A DNA stretch of 52,451 nt, taken from NCBI RefSeq assembly GCF_910588715.1, contig NZ_CAJURG010000011.1, positions 1-52,451 of the forward strand, given 5' to 3'. Under the pieces are notes generated by a model. The model was not told the origin of the DNA and searched no databases. It saw only the letters and a list, made by a program, of their open reading frames with translations. This document shows, one piece after another, positions 8,135 to 16,957 of the stretch; the first letter of the stretch is position 1, and each line of letters opens with the position of its first letter. The translations under genes and the position numbers were made by a program. Origin of the DNA: an uncultured Clostridium sp. (GTDB lineage: Bacteria > Bacillota > Clostridia > Clostridiales > Clostridiaceae).

Positions 8135-9337
8135 ATGGATAATGAGAATATTTATGATGCAGCTTATAGCGAAGCACAATTAAGTGGAGAAAATGAAACA
8201 AGATATACATTTAATGAAGAGATAAAAAAGGGAAACAATAGAAAAAGGAAGGGTGGAATGGCTAAGTATATAGCACTAGCTCTTATTTGCTCTTTATGCG
8301 GAGGGGGAGTTGGTTCTGGAATTACCTATTATTTAGCAAATAAGAATGTTCCATTAAATAAAGCTTCTAATAATATAGTTGCTGACCCAGTTTCATTTGG
8401 AAAAGATAATACAGCATTATCAGCAGCTGATATATACAAGAAGGTAGCTCCAGCAGTAGTTATGATATCTACAAAATCAATTCAAAGTGTAAATGGCTGG
8501 TTCCAACAAGAAACTGAAGGAATGGGATCAGGTTTTATAATAAATACTGACGGTTACATTTTAACAAATTATCATGTTATAAATGGAGCAAAAGAAGTTA
8601 CTGTAACATTAAGTGATGGTCAAGAAGTTACAGCTTCAGTTGTAAATTATGATTCGGATAAAGATATAGCAATGATAAAATTAAATGGAAATGTAGAAGT
8701 TCCTGGTGTTGTAGAACTAGGTAATTCTGATGCATTACAACCAGGTGAAGAGGTGGTTGCAATTGGTAATCCTTTATCTAAAGAGTTATCATCTACATTA
8801 ACAAAGGGAATTGTAAGTGCATTAAATAGAAGTGTTGAAACTCAATCAGGAGTTAATACAAATTTAATACAAACAGATGCAGCTATTAATTCAGGCAATA
8901 GTGGTGGTCCATTAATAAATACTAAAGGTGAAGTTATTGGTATAAATACATTAAAGGCAAGTAATGGAGCAGAAGGTATTGGATTTGCAATTCCTATTAA
9001 TGACGTAAAGGAAAAAATTGATTCATTATCAAAACCTATATTAAACCTAGGAGTATCAATAAGGGTTATAGATGAGGCTATGTCTAAACAATTAAATATG
9101 GAAGAAGGACTTTATATTGTTGAAGTTAATGAATTTTCACCAGCAGAGAAGTCAGGTTTAAGAGGTGGAGATTTAATAGTTAAAGTTGATGGAAAAAGAA
9201 TTAAGACTTTTGAAGAGTTGCAAGAAATTAAAAACTCTAAAGAAGAGGGAGATAGTATGAATGTTGAGTTTATAAGAGATGGAAAGACTAAGAATACTAC
9301 TATAAACTTAACTTATACAATAACTACAACAAATTAA
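8135..9337 (+). CDS. htrA: HtrA/DegP-family membrane serine protease
   Basis: A 400-aa quality-control protease anchored in the membrane. A cytoplasmic N-terminus of about 40 residues is followed by a transmembrane helix (about 44-68), a trypsin-like domain with the full triad (His147 in NYHV, Asp177 in DKDIAM, Ser256 in GNSGG) and one C-terminal PDZ domain (about 300-390). This is the Gram-positive HtrA/YkdA layout. It degrades or refolds damaged exported proteins. The ribosome binding site is AAAGGAG. It has its own promoter and terminator, so it is monocistronic. Confidence 0.95.
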   Translation: MDNENIYDAAYSEAQLSGENETRYTFNEEIKKGNNRKRKGGMAKYIALALICSLCGGGVGSGITYYLANKNVPLNKASNNIVADPVSFGKDNTALSAADIYKKVAPAVVMISTKSIQSVNGWFQQETEGMGSGFIINTDGYILTNYHVINGAKEVTVTLSDGQEVTASVVNYDSDKDIAMIKLNGNVEVPGVVELGNSDALQPGEEVVAIGNPLSKELSSTLTKGIVSALNRSVETQSGVNTNLIQTDAAINSGNSGGPLINTKGEVIGINTLKASNGAEGIGFAIPINDVKEKIDSLSKPILNLGVSIRVIDEAMSKQLNMEEGLYIVEVNEFSPAEKSGLRGGDLIVKVDGKRIKTFEELQEIKNSKEEGDSMNVEFIRDGKTKNTTINLTYTITTTN

Positions 9338-9385
9338 AGTAAAATTTTATATAGCTTATTAATAAAGACTTTATATAATAAAATT

Positions 9386-9435
9386 AAGCCATATAATATT
9401 GAAAGTTTTTAATTCAATATTATATGGCTTTTTTT
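9386..9435. terminator. Bidirectional terminator, htrA / GT4
   Basis: A perfect 17-bp stem (9386-9402 with 9414-9430) is followed by seven Ts. It touches the stop codon of the convergent glycosyltransferase gene. Confidence 0.85.
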
Positions 9436-10564
9436 ATTTATTTATATCTTTAAAGGCATATTCATAAGCCTTTAAGGTAATAGTAGCAGTATTTTTCCAT
9501 GTGAAATTTAAACTATTATTATAGCCCTTTTCACTATATTCCTGTAGTAAAGAATCTGAGTTTAATAAAGTAAGAATTGAAGAGGCTAATTCATCTTTAT
9601 CAAAAGGATTTATTAATATAGCGCAGTCATTAGTTACCTCTGGAATAGATGTTAAATTAGAAGTAATTACAGGTGTTTTGCAGCTCATAGCTTCAAGTGG
9701 TGGAAGTCCAAAGCCTTCATATAAAGATGGATAAATAAAGATCTTAGCAGCATTATAAAATAAAGGCAATTCATCATCTGGTATAAATCCTGTAAATATA
9801 ACTTTATCATCTATTAAAAGCTCTTTGCATAATTCTTTTAATTTAATACCTTCATCTTTTACTGGACCACATAAAACTAACTTATAATCTTTTTTTAATG
9901 ATTTTTGAATTTTATTAAAAGCTATGATAAGTTCCCTAACATTTTTCCTTGTGCTAAATCCTCCTATATATAATATAAATGGTGAATCAATATTATATTT
10001 ATTTCTTATATATTCAATACAGTTATTCTTATTTAGTGGCTTATAGCTTTTATTAGCAGCTAAAGGAGTTACAAATATTTTTTCTTCATTAACAAATGGG
10101 AAAAATTTAATTATATCTTTTTTAGAGTATTCAGAAACTGTTAATATTGCTTTAGAATCATGTACTATCAAAGGCATATCCTTTAAAAATTTTTCTAAAT
10201 ATCCTCTTCCTACTGTTTCAGGCAATACATAAGGAATTAAATCATGAATAGTTATTACTACAGGTGATGTATAAAATTCATTAAATCCAATACCATTTTG
10301 AGGCAAGTGATGAATATCTATGTTATTTTCTTTTATATAACTTGGATAATAATAATTTTCGTAAAAACCACCATGCTTTTTTGAAGTAAAAATTATTTTT
10401 GAATTATCTTTCTTATAGTTTTCGTAATTTTCTCCTGTCCAAAAAATTGAATAATTATTTTTAGTATCTATATTAAGAAGTTCTCTAAGAAGATTTTCAG
10501 TATAAGTACCAATACCTGATCCTTTATATAAATTAATACCCCTAGCATCTATCGAAATTTTCAA
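9434..10564 (-). CDS. GT4-family glycosyltransferase (CotSA-like)
   Basis: This 376-aa GT-B fold enzyme has the N-terminal SGIGTYTENL loop and the retaining GT4 signature E-x7-E in EGFGLPPLE (Glu283, Glu291). It likely transfers a sugar from a nucleotide-sugar donor. It is transcribed divergently from a CotS-family gene, as is a second, closely similar glycosyltransferase at 13.6 kb. In Bacillus the GT4 protein CotSA is likewise linked to CotS in the spore coat, so a role in spore-coat glycosylation is inferred. The start is TTG behind AGGAGG. Upstream on the - strand, CATAAATTA (10614-10622) matches the sigma-K -10 pattern, but no matching -35 was seen. Confidence 0.88.
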   Translation of the reverse strand: MKISIDARGINLYKGSGIGTYTENLLRELLNIDTKNNYSIFWTGENYENYKKDNSKIIFTSKKHGGFYENYYYPSYIKENNIDIHHLPQNGIGFNEFYTSPVVITIHDLIPYVLPETVGRGYLEKFLKDMPLIVHDSKAILTVSEYSKKDIIKFFPFVNEEKIFVTPLAANKSYKPLNKNNCIEYIRNKYNIDSPFILYIGGFSTRKNVRELIIAFNKIQKSLKKDYKLVLCGPVKDEGIKLKELCKELLIDDKVIFTGFIPDDELPLFYNAAKIFIYPSLYEGFGLPPLEAMSCKTPVITSNLTSIPEVTNDCAILINPFDKDELASSILTLLNSDSLLQEYSEKGYNNSLNFTWKNTATITLKAYEYAFKDINK

Positions 10565-10688
10565 AGAATAACGCCTCCTAAAAACCTATAATATTATAAA
10601 TATTATAAATAAGTAATTTATGTGATAGTAAACACAACGAAATATATAAATTCATATAATGAATAAAATAAAGGTTTAGGAGATAATC

Positions 10689-11684
10689 ATGGATATAGAA
10701 AGCTTAAAAAATTCTATAGAATCTAATTACAATATAAAAGTAAAATCACTTGAAAAAGTTAAAAATAGTTATAGATTGGAATCAGAAAATAAAAATTATG
10801 CAATAAAAATAATTAAATATGATTTTGAACATTTTTACTTTATTTTATCTGCTATTAAACATCTTCAAAGAAGAGGTTTCAATAATATTCCCAAGATATT
10901 AAAAAATAATCAAGGACAAGATTATATAAAATTAGAAAATTGTTATGCATATTTAACAGAATGGATTTCTTCTAGAGTGAGTAATTATAATAATCCAATA
11001 GAATTAGCTGCTATATCAAAAAAGCTTGGAGAGCTTCATAAATGTAGTTGTGGATTTATATTAAGTAAAAATATGAAGCCTAGAATTGGATGGTATTCAT
11101 GGATAGAGGTTTTTGAAACTAGGTGTAATGAGATATTAGATTTTAAAAATAGGATATATCAAAAAGCATATAAATCTAAATTTGATTTATTATACTTAGA
11201 CAACATAGAATCTGAAATAGAAAGAGGAAAAAGAGCAATTGATGGAATTAAAAAAAGTAATTATATAAAAATTATGGATAAGGAAGTAATGAAAATGGGA
11301 TTTTGTCATCATGACTTTGCCAATCATAATATTTTAGTTGATGAGAATGGAGAATTTAATGTAATAGATTTTGATTATTGTATTTTAGATAGCCATTTAC
11401 ATGATGTGTCATCATTATTAATTAGATCTATGAAGGATGGAAAATGGAGTAAAGAAAAGGCAAATTTAATTTTAAATAACTACTGCAAGACTAATAGTAT
11501 ATATGAAGAAGAATTAAAGTTAATAAAAGAGTTTATTAGATTTCCACAAGTGTTTTGGCAAGTAGGACTTCAATATTATTGGGAGCAACAACCTTGGGGA
11601 GAAGATTTTTTCATTGGAAAAATAAAAAAATATTTAGAAGATATTGATTATAGAGAAGAATTTTTAGAAGAGTATTTCAATTAA
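10689..11684 (+). CDS. CotS-family spore coat kinase-like protein (paralog 1)
   Basis: This 331-aa aminoglycoside-phosphotransferase-fold protein belongs to the CotS spore-coat family. The catalytic loop HHDFANHN (Asp209, Asn214) and the metal-binding DFD (227-229) are intact, and the N-lobe AIKI lysine is present, so kinase activity is possible. The C-terminal half has the FPQVFWQVG helix typical of this family. It is divergent from a GT4 gene and is followed 16 nt later by a degenerate relative. TTCATATAAT at 10651-10660 resembles a mother-cell sigma-E -10 but has no clear -35. Confidence 0.87.
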   Translation: MDIESLKNSIESNYNIKVKSLEKVKNSYRLESENKNYAIKIIKYDFEHFYFILSAIKHLQRRGFNNIPKILKNNQGQDYIKLENCYAYLTEWISSRVSNYNNPIELAAISKKLGELHKCSCGFILSKNMKPRIGWYSWIEVFETRCNEILDFKNRIYQKAYKSKFDLLYLDNIESEIERGKRAIDGIKKSNYIKIMDKEVMKMGFCHHDFANHNILVDENGEFNVIDFDYCILDSHLHDVSSLLIRSMKDGKWSKEKANLILNNYCKTNSIYEEELKLIKEFIRFPQVFWQVGLQYYWEQQPWGEDFFIGKIKKYLEDIDYREEFLEEYFN

Positions 11685-11700
11685 AGGGAGTGAAGTCTAT

Positions 11701-12441
11701 TTGGATATACTAGATTTTTTAAATGGTAATGGAATTATTGTTGGAGAAGAAAATTTTCCAAAGAAAGATAAAAAAAAGTATATTTGGGATACAGAAAGTC
11801 AGATATCTTTAATAATTGAAGTACAAAGAATTTTAAGAGGAAAAAAAATAAATATGATTCCTAGAATTGAAAGTTCTATAGGAAGAGAAATGGAATCATT
11901 TATTGTTCAAGCTAAAAGAATTTCAAGGATGATAAAGTATTTTGAAGAAAAATATAATAAGAGTGATTTTGATTTATTTATTGTAGAAGAAGGAAATAAA
12001 ATATTAAATAGGGCTAATAAATCATTAAATGCATTAAATGAAGATGAGTACTTAAAAATAATAATGAGGAGTATGAATAATTATGATATATGTTTAGGAA
12101 GAGTAGATGAGGGAAACTTAAAGAAAGAAGGATTAGCAATTAAGATCAGAACTACAAGATATATTTCTTATAATATGATAGAGCAAGATTGTTATAATTA
12201 TATAAAAAGATTAAAGAAAAGAGGATATAAAGAAGATATTAATAAATTAATAAATGATTTTGTATATAAATCAAATTTAAATAGAGATAGCATAGACTAT
12301 ATTAGGATATTATCAAATTATCCAATTGAATCAATTAAGGTTTTATTAAAATTAAAAGAAGATAGGGAGAGATTTAGTGATGAAGGGTGGGTAAATCAAA
12401 TTCATGTTGCCCAAAATATAGATGGTATTGAGCTTTTATGA
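11701..12441 (+). CDS. Degenerate CotS-like protein (pseudokinase, N-lobe lost)
   Basis: This 246-aa protein lacks a recognisable kinase N-lobe. The middle segment (about residues 80-125, NKSDFDLFIVEEGNKIL and following) aligns by eye with the helical linker of the CotS neighbour (SKFDLLYLDNIESEIE), and the C-terminal helices also correspond. Where CotS has HHDxxxxN and IDFD, it reads LGRVDEGN and then an unrelated stretch, so catalytic residues are gone. The start is TTG at 11701 behind AAGGGAG. The ORF is intact and coupled to its neighbours, which suggests a retained structural role and not decay. It could instead be an unrelated helical protein. Confidence 0.7.
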   Translation: MDILDFLNGNGIIVGEENFPKKDKKKYIWDTESQISLIIEVQRILRGKKINMIPRIESSIGREMESFIVQAKRISRMIKYFEEKYNKSDFDLFIVEEGNKILNRANKSLNALNEDEYLKIIMRSMNNYDICLGRVDEGNLKKEGLAIKIRTTRYISYNMIEQDCYNYIKRLKKRGYKEDINKLINDFVYKSNLNRDSIDYIRILSNYPIESIKVLLKLKEDRERFSDEGWVNQIHVAQNIDGIELL

Positions 12442-12454
12442 ATGGAGGAGCGAA

Positions 12455-13489
12455 ATGAATAAATTTAGGTATATAGATAAGAGGATATTGTGTAGTTATG
12501 ATTTGAGCGAAGAGTTTTTTAATAAACTTGGAGTTAAAGTTTATGACATTATTCCATTAAGGAAAGTATTTGTTTTGTTTACAGACAAAGGTAAGAAAAT
12601 ATTAAAAATCACTGACTCTTCAATAGATAGAATTAACTTTATAAATGAGGTTTTAAATATAATTAAAGAAAGAGATGAGTATATACTAAGATATTGTACA
12701 AACTCTCAGGGAGATATAATAACTAATTGGAAGGACAAGTCTTATGTACTACTAGATTTAATAGATGGTAGAGAAGCAACATTTACAAATCCAATCGAAG
12801 TAGAATGGTGTACAAAGGCTTTAGCAAATTTTCATAATGCATCAATAAATATAACAGAAAGGCTAAATAGTGAAGAGGTTATATTAAACAAATCTAAAAA
12901 CTTAATATATGAGTTTTTAAATGATTTATGTTTTATTACTGAAGCTGAAAGAGTTATAAGTAAGTTTAGTTATAAAAATGAATTTGACTCTTTATTTTTA
13001 AATAATGTTGCTAAAGCAAAAAATGATTTAAATAAGAGTATAAACTTATTAACTAATAGTTCTTATAATGAGCTTTATAATGATAATAAAAATATGGTAA
13101 TATGCCATTTGGATTTAGCTCATCATAATTTTATAATAGATGATGACAAGGTTAATATGATAGATTTTGACTACTGTAAGATAGATATTAGAGCAAGAGA
13201 TATATATAATTTTATGATAAAGGCAATAAAAAATTATGCTTATGATAAAAGTGTAGTTCAGAAAATAATAAATGATTATAGTAGTATTTCAGAAATATCA
13301 GATAAAGAAAAAGGTGTAATATATGCAATGTTAAATTATCCATTAGACTTTATTAATATATCAAAGGGATATTATTTAAAACAAAAGTCATGGGATTATG
13401 AGGTATTTCTAAGTAGATTTAAAGATAAGGTAGAAAATGATATTTTTAAAAGTGAATTGTTAAGAAATATAGATAAAAATTTAAAATAA
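12455..13489 (+). CDS. CotS-family spore coat kinase-like protein (paralog 2)
   Basis: This 344-aa protein has the CotS/APH fold with intact catalytic loop HLDLAHHN (Asp220, Asn225) and DFD at 237-239. It is diverged from paralog 1, mainly in the N-lobe. The in-frame ATG at 12422 overlaps the upstream gene; ATG 12455 has GGAGG (12444-12448) at the right distance and is preferred. It is the third gene of the operon starting at 10689 and ends at a hairpin shared with the convergent glycosyltransferase gene. Confidence 0.85.
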   Translation: MNKFRYIDKRILCSYDLSEEFFNKLGVKVYDIIPLRKVFVLFTDKGKKILKITDSSIDRINFINEVLNIIKERDEYILRYCTNSQGDIITNWKDKSYVLLDLIDGREATFTNPIEVEWCTKALANFHNASINITERLNSEEVILNKSKNLIYEFLNDLCFITEAERVISKFSYKNEFDSLFLNNVAKAKNDLNKSINLLTNSSYNELYNDNKNMVICHLDLAHHNFIIDDDKVNMIDFDYCKIDIRARDIYNFMIKAIKNYAYDKSVVQKIINDYSSISEISDKEKGVIYAMLNYPLDFINISKGYYLKQKSWDYEVFLSRFKDKVENDIFKSELLRNIDKNLK

Positions 13490-13494
13490 AAAAT

Positions 13495-13526
13495 AATAAG
13501 AGCTATGCAGTAGCATAGCTCTTATT
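13495..13526. terminator. Terminator between convergent CotS and GT4 genes
   Basis: A perfect 14-bp stem (13495-13508 with 13513-13526) and 4-nt loop. The T-rich tract is better on the - strand (below 13495), so it mainly ends the glycosyltransferase transcript. Only weak Ts follow on the + strand. Confidence 0.75.
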
Positions 13527-13554
13527 AAATGTAGATTAAATTTTCATATTTAAA

Positions 13555-14673
13555 TTAAACACCAATTATATTTCTATATGCTTGTATAGTATTTAAAGCG
13601 GTATTTTTCCAAGAATATTTTCGACTATTTGATAATCCTCGTTCAATCATTGTCAGTTTTAAAAAACTATCCGTTAATACTCTTTCCATTGAATAAGATA
13701 ATTCATCAACATCATTAGGATCAATTAATATTGCAGAGTTTTTACATACTTCTGGAACTGAGGTAACATTAGATGCAATTACAGGTGTTCCACAAGCCAT
13801 AGCTTCTAATGGTGGAAGTCCAAAGCCTTCATAAAATGATGGATAAATTAAAAATTCACAGGCATTATAAAATATAGGTAAATCCTCAAGAGGAATAAAA
13901 TCTGTAAAAACTACAGAATCACTTATACCAAGTTCTATGGCACGATTTTTATAGCGTTCATAAGAAAGTCCCTTTTTACCTGTAATAACAATCTTTAAAC
14001 CTTTCCTTAAATTATAGTTTAATAGTGAAAATGCTTCCATGATGCCAATAATATTTTTTCTAGGACTATATCCTCCAACGTATAATATAAAATTATCACT
14101 AATACGATATTTATCTTTTATAAAATTTTTACAATAAGATCTATTTATTGGTTTATAAATATCTTCAGCAGCTAAAGGAGTAACAAATATTTTTTCAAGT
14201 GGAAAGTTAAATTCATTAGCTATATCAATCTTAGAAAATTCAGATACTGTTATTATACCATCACAATTACTTAGTATTTTTGGCATTTCGTTATTAAATA
14301 TTCTTAAATAACGATCACTTACAGTTTCAGGCATTCTTAGTGGAATTATATCATGTAATGTAATAGTCTTAGGACAATTAATATTGTCTGAAAGGCCTAC
14401 ACCATTTTGAGGAACGTGATATAGTTCCATATTAAAGTTGTCTAATAAATTAGGAACTTTTACATTATCCCAAAAGTTATTGTCAGATGAGTCTTGTGTG
14501 TACTCTATAGAAAAGTTATCTTTAAGATTTAAATCAGAACCTTTAGGAATGAAAGTAAGATACTGATTTGAATCATCATATTTGCTTAAATTAGTTATAA
14601 GTTGATAGGTATAAGTTCCAATACCGGTTCCCCTATACCATTTTGCGGCTCTTCCATCAATACCAATTTTCAT
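13555..14673 (-). CDS. GT4-family glycosyltransferase (CotSA-like, second copy)
   Basis: A 372-aa paralog of the enzyme at 9434-10564 with the same SGIGTYT-like N-terminus (TGIGTYTYQL), QNGVGLSD loop and GT4 E-x7-E signature (Glu282, Glu290). It faces a further CotS gene across a 104-bp divergent region, repeating the module at 9.4-11.7 kb. Start ATG behind AAAGGAT. Spore-coat or spore-surface glycosylation is inferred from the CotS linkage and from yabG nearby; the sugar and acceptor are unknown. Confidence 0.88.
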   Translation of the reverse strand: MKIGIDGRAAKWYRGTGIGTYTYQLITNLSKYDDSNQYLTFIPKGSDLNLKDNFSIEYTQDSSDNNFWDNVKVPNLLDNFNMELYHVPQNGVGLSDNINCPKTITLHDIIPLRMPETVSDRYLRIFNNEMPKILSNCDGIITVSEFSKIDIANEFNFPLEKIFVTPLAAEDIYKPINRSYCKNFIKDKYRISDNFILYVGGYSPRKNIIGIMEAFSLLNYNLRKGLKIVITGKKGLSYERYKNRAIELGISDSVVFTDFIPLEDLPIFYNACEFLIYPSFYEGFGLPPLEAMACGTPVIASNVTSVPEVCKNSAILIDPNDVDELSYSMERVLTDSFLKLTMIERGLSNSRKYSWKNTALNTIQAYRNIIGV

Positions 14674-14777
14674 GATTTAATCCTTTCAAAATAGTTATAA
14701 TTTATTATATTATAATAAATAAAAAATGTTAATAAAACAGTTCATATACACATATAAATATAGAGGGGGTGAGGAAT

Positions 14778-15779
14778 ATGATGAGAGAATTTGAAATAGA
14801 AAGACAATTTCAAATAAAAATAGATATAATAAAAGCTAATAAAGGTATCTATTATTTAAAAACTAATAAAGGCGAAAGATGTCTTAAAAAAATAAATTAT
14901 GGGCCACAAAAACTTTTATTTGTTTATGGAGCTAAAGAACATTTAATAAATAATGGATTTAATACTGTAGACAAGTATTTTTTAAACATAGATGGTGAGC
15001 CATATGCACTAGTAAATGAAGATTTATATACTCTATCTGAGTGGCTAGATGGAAAAGAATGCGATTTTCATAACATAGATGAAGTAAAAATAGCAGCAGC
15101 AACGTTAGCAAAGCTTCATGAAGCATCTAAGGGATATGATCCGCCTGAAAATTCTAAATTAAAGAGTGATTTAGGTAGATGGCCAAGTCTTATGGAAAAG
15201 AGAATAAAATCATTAGACAAAATGAGAGATATGATTAGAAAGAAGAATAGAAAAAGCAATTTTGATTTATTGTATTTAAAATCAATGGATTTTTATAAAG
15301 AAATGGGAAAGAGAGCTTTAAATACATTAAAAACATCAGAATATGATAAATTATGTGAAGAAGCTGAACTTGAAAAGGGATTCTGCCATCATGATTATAC
15401 TTATCATAACATTATACTAGGAAAGGATAATTCTGTTAGTGTAATAGATTTTGACTATTGTAAGAGAGAAATAAGAACCTTTGATATTTCAAATTTTATG
15501 ATAAAAGTCTTAAAGAGAAATAAATGGAATATGGAATTTGCAAAAGCTATAATAGATTCCTACAATGAAGTTTCTAAATTAAAAGAATGCGAATACAATG
15601 TATTATATGCTTATTTACAGTTTCCACAAAGATATTGGAGATTAGCAAATAGATATTACTATAATGAGGTCAACTGGGGACAAAACACCTTCGATAGTAA
15701 GTTAGAAAGTATAATAAATGAAAAAGATGAGTATCTAAAGTTTTTAGACAATTTTAAAAGTGAATATAATACAATTTAA
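14778..15779 (+). CDS. CotS-family spore coat kinase-like protein (paralog 3)
   Basis: This 333-aa CotS-family protein has catalytic loop HHDYTYHN (Asp206, Asn211), DFD at 224-226, an N-lobe lysine pair (CLKKI) and the C-terminal FPQRYWRLANRYY segment shared with paralog 1. A GTG at 14769 is in frame, but the GAGGGGGTG in front sits 7 nt before ATG 14778, which is chosen; ATG 14781 is also possible. The upstream region contains TTCATATA, as in front of paralog 1, possibly part of a shared mother-cell promoter. Confidence 0.87.
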   Translation: MMREFEIERQFQIKIDIIKANKGIYYLKTNKGERCLKKINYGPQKLLFVYGAKEHLINNGFNTVDKYFLNIDGEPYALVNEDLYTLSEWLDGKECDFHNIDEVKIAAATLAKLHEASKGYDPPENSKLKSDLGRWPSLMEKRIKSLDKMRDMIRKKNRKSNFDLLYLKSMDFYKEMGKRALNTLKTSEYDKLCEEAELEKGFCHHDYTYHNIILGKDNSVSVIDFDYCKREIRTFDISNFMIKVLKRNKWNMEFAKAIIDSYNEVSKLKECEYNVLYAYLQFPQRYWRLANRYYYNEVNWGQNTFDSKLESIINEKDEYLKFLDNFKSEYNTI

Positions 15780-15806
15780 AAGTCGGCTTTTAAAAGCCGG
15801 CTTTTA
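15778..15806. terminator. Bidirectional terminator, CotS paralog 3 / yabG
   Basis: AAAAGTCGGCTTTT (15778-15791) pairs with AAAAGCCGGCTTTT (15792-15805) with one G-U pair; the inner bases form the loop. It overlaps the CotS stop codon. A on one side and T on the other serve both strands. Confidence 0.8.
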
Positions 15807-15821
15807 AATTAATTAAATATA

Positions 15822-16709
15822 TTATATAAATGGTGATTTTGGATATCCTTCTCTATATTTACCACGAGTTTGAAGTCCACCAATGCCCTTTATTCCTGTA
15901 ATTGTATTTTCAACTATATTTGTTATTGAAACAACGGAATCAATAGTTGTGTATGCTATCTTTTCACATATAAATACAGGGTCTAAACAATGAATTAGAA
16001 CTCTGCTTGGAGAACTAGCAAAATTTGCACCTGCATCTAATAAGCATTCATAACATGATTGACAAGCACCAGCAAATATAACTAACTCATCATAGCTAGA
16101 ATTGTAATTTCTAAGAGCTTTAACAGCATCAATATAATATCTAGAGTTTCTGTAATTATTTAAGTCTAAGTAATCGTTACTTTCTTTTAAAACGCTGTCA
16201 TGTCCAGTTAATACAACTATATCTGGTTTAATTTCTTTTACTAAATCTACAACCTTATCTGCTTGATCCTTTTCAGATATGGCTCTTCCAACTGCATCTA
16301 ATGAAAGTTGTTTATATACTTTTAAACAGGTTTCTAAGTAATCTTTATCTCCATCAATATGAAGTATTTTTCCAGGTCGACCAAACATTAAGTCTTTATT
16401 AGAATTGTTTTTTTGACTTTTACTTCCTCTAGGTAATAATATAGAACTACTTTTATTAGCTGAGGAAGACCTAGTATTAACAGCTTTTTTTATAGCTTCA
16501 TTAATACGACTATTTAATATCTTTTCTTTTTCTCCAATAAAATCAACATCAACAGGTTCTAAATCAGAATCTGGTGAATCTGCAATTATTCTTATATTAA
16601 TTCCCTTAAGAATATAAATCGTTTTACCATTAACCTCTTTTATATCTATTATTCTAAATGTTATATCTTTATCGTAAGATTTTCTAACTACAGTGTCACC
16701 TATTACCAT
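15822..16709 (-). CDS. yabG: Sporulation-specific coat protease YabG
   Basis: YabG is a cysteine-type protease that processes spore coat and cortex-lytic proteins in the mother cell. The 295-aa protein has the N-terminal GDTVVRKSYDKDITFRI segment and the central PGKILHIDGD...VVLTGHDS region typical of the family, with the CQSCYE stretch and His residues downstream. Its neighbour veg is divergent, as in Bacillus. A sigma-K-type -10 lies upstream. The ribosome binding site is AGGAG. Confidence 0.95.
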   Translation of the reverse strand: MVIGDTVVRKSYDKDITFRIIDIKEVNGKTIYILKGINIRIIADSPDSDLEPVDVDFIGEKEKILNSRINEAIKKAVNTRSSSANKSSSILLPRGSKSQKNNSNKDLMFGRPGKILHIDGDKDYLETCLKVYKQLSLDAVGRAISEKDQADKVVDLVKEIKPDIVVLTGHDSVLKESNDYLDLNNYRNSRYYIDAVKALRNYNSSYDELVIFAGACQSCYECLLDAGANFASSPSRVLIHCLDPVFICEKIAYTTIDSVVSITNIVENTITGIKGIGGLQTRGKYREGYPKSPFI

Positions 16710-16741
16710 TTTTTTCTCCTAATAAATAGATTATTACAATC

Positions 16742-16750
16742 TATAGTATG
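16742..16750 (-). promoter_or_regulatory. Sigma-K-type -10 element of yabG
   Basis: On the - strand CATACTATA matches the sigma-K -10 pattern CATAnnnTA exactly, about 33 nt before the yabG start. The -35 (AC 16-17 nt upstream) is not clearly present. Bacillus yabG is known to be sigma-K dependent, which supports the call. Confidence 0.5.
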
Positions 16751-16864
16751 TTTATTTATAAATCTTTGCCCCACTATATATTTAATAAATGAATAAAAAG
16801 TGAGAAAAAGTGTAATAATAATTATTAGATGTGATAAATTGCATAAAAAGAGAAAAAGTTTACA

Positions 16865-16893
16865 TTGACAATATTATTGTAAAATGTTAAAAT
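16865..16893 (+). promoter_or_regulatory. Upstream promoter P1 of veg
   Basis: A perfect TTGACA (16865-16870), 17-nt spacer and TAAAAT (16888-16893). Confidence 0.65.
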
Positions 16894-16905
16894 ATTTAGA
16901 TTTAT

Positions 16906-16934
16906 TTGACAAATAAGCTTAAAAGCTTTATAAT
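16906..16934 (+). promoter_or_regulatory. Promoter P2 of veg, perfect consensus
   Basis: TTGACA (16906-16911), exactly 17 nt, TATAAT (16929-16934). The spacer contains the palindrome AAGCTTAAAAGCTT. The start near 16941 leaves a leader of about 17 nt holding the ribosome binding site. The Bacillus veg promoter is known as very strong, and this one is a full consensus match. Confidence 0.88.
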
Positions 16935-16957
16935 AAAATTAGAAAGATGGTGGTCAT

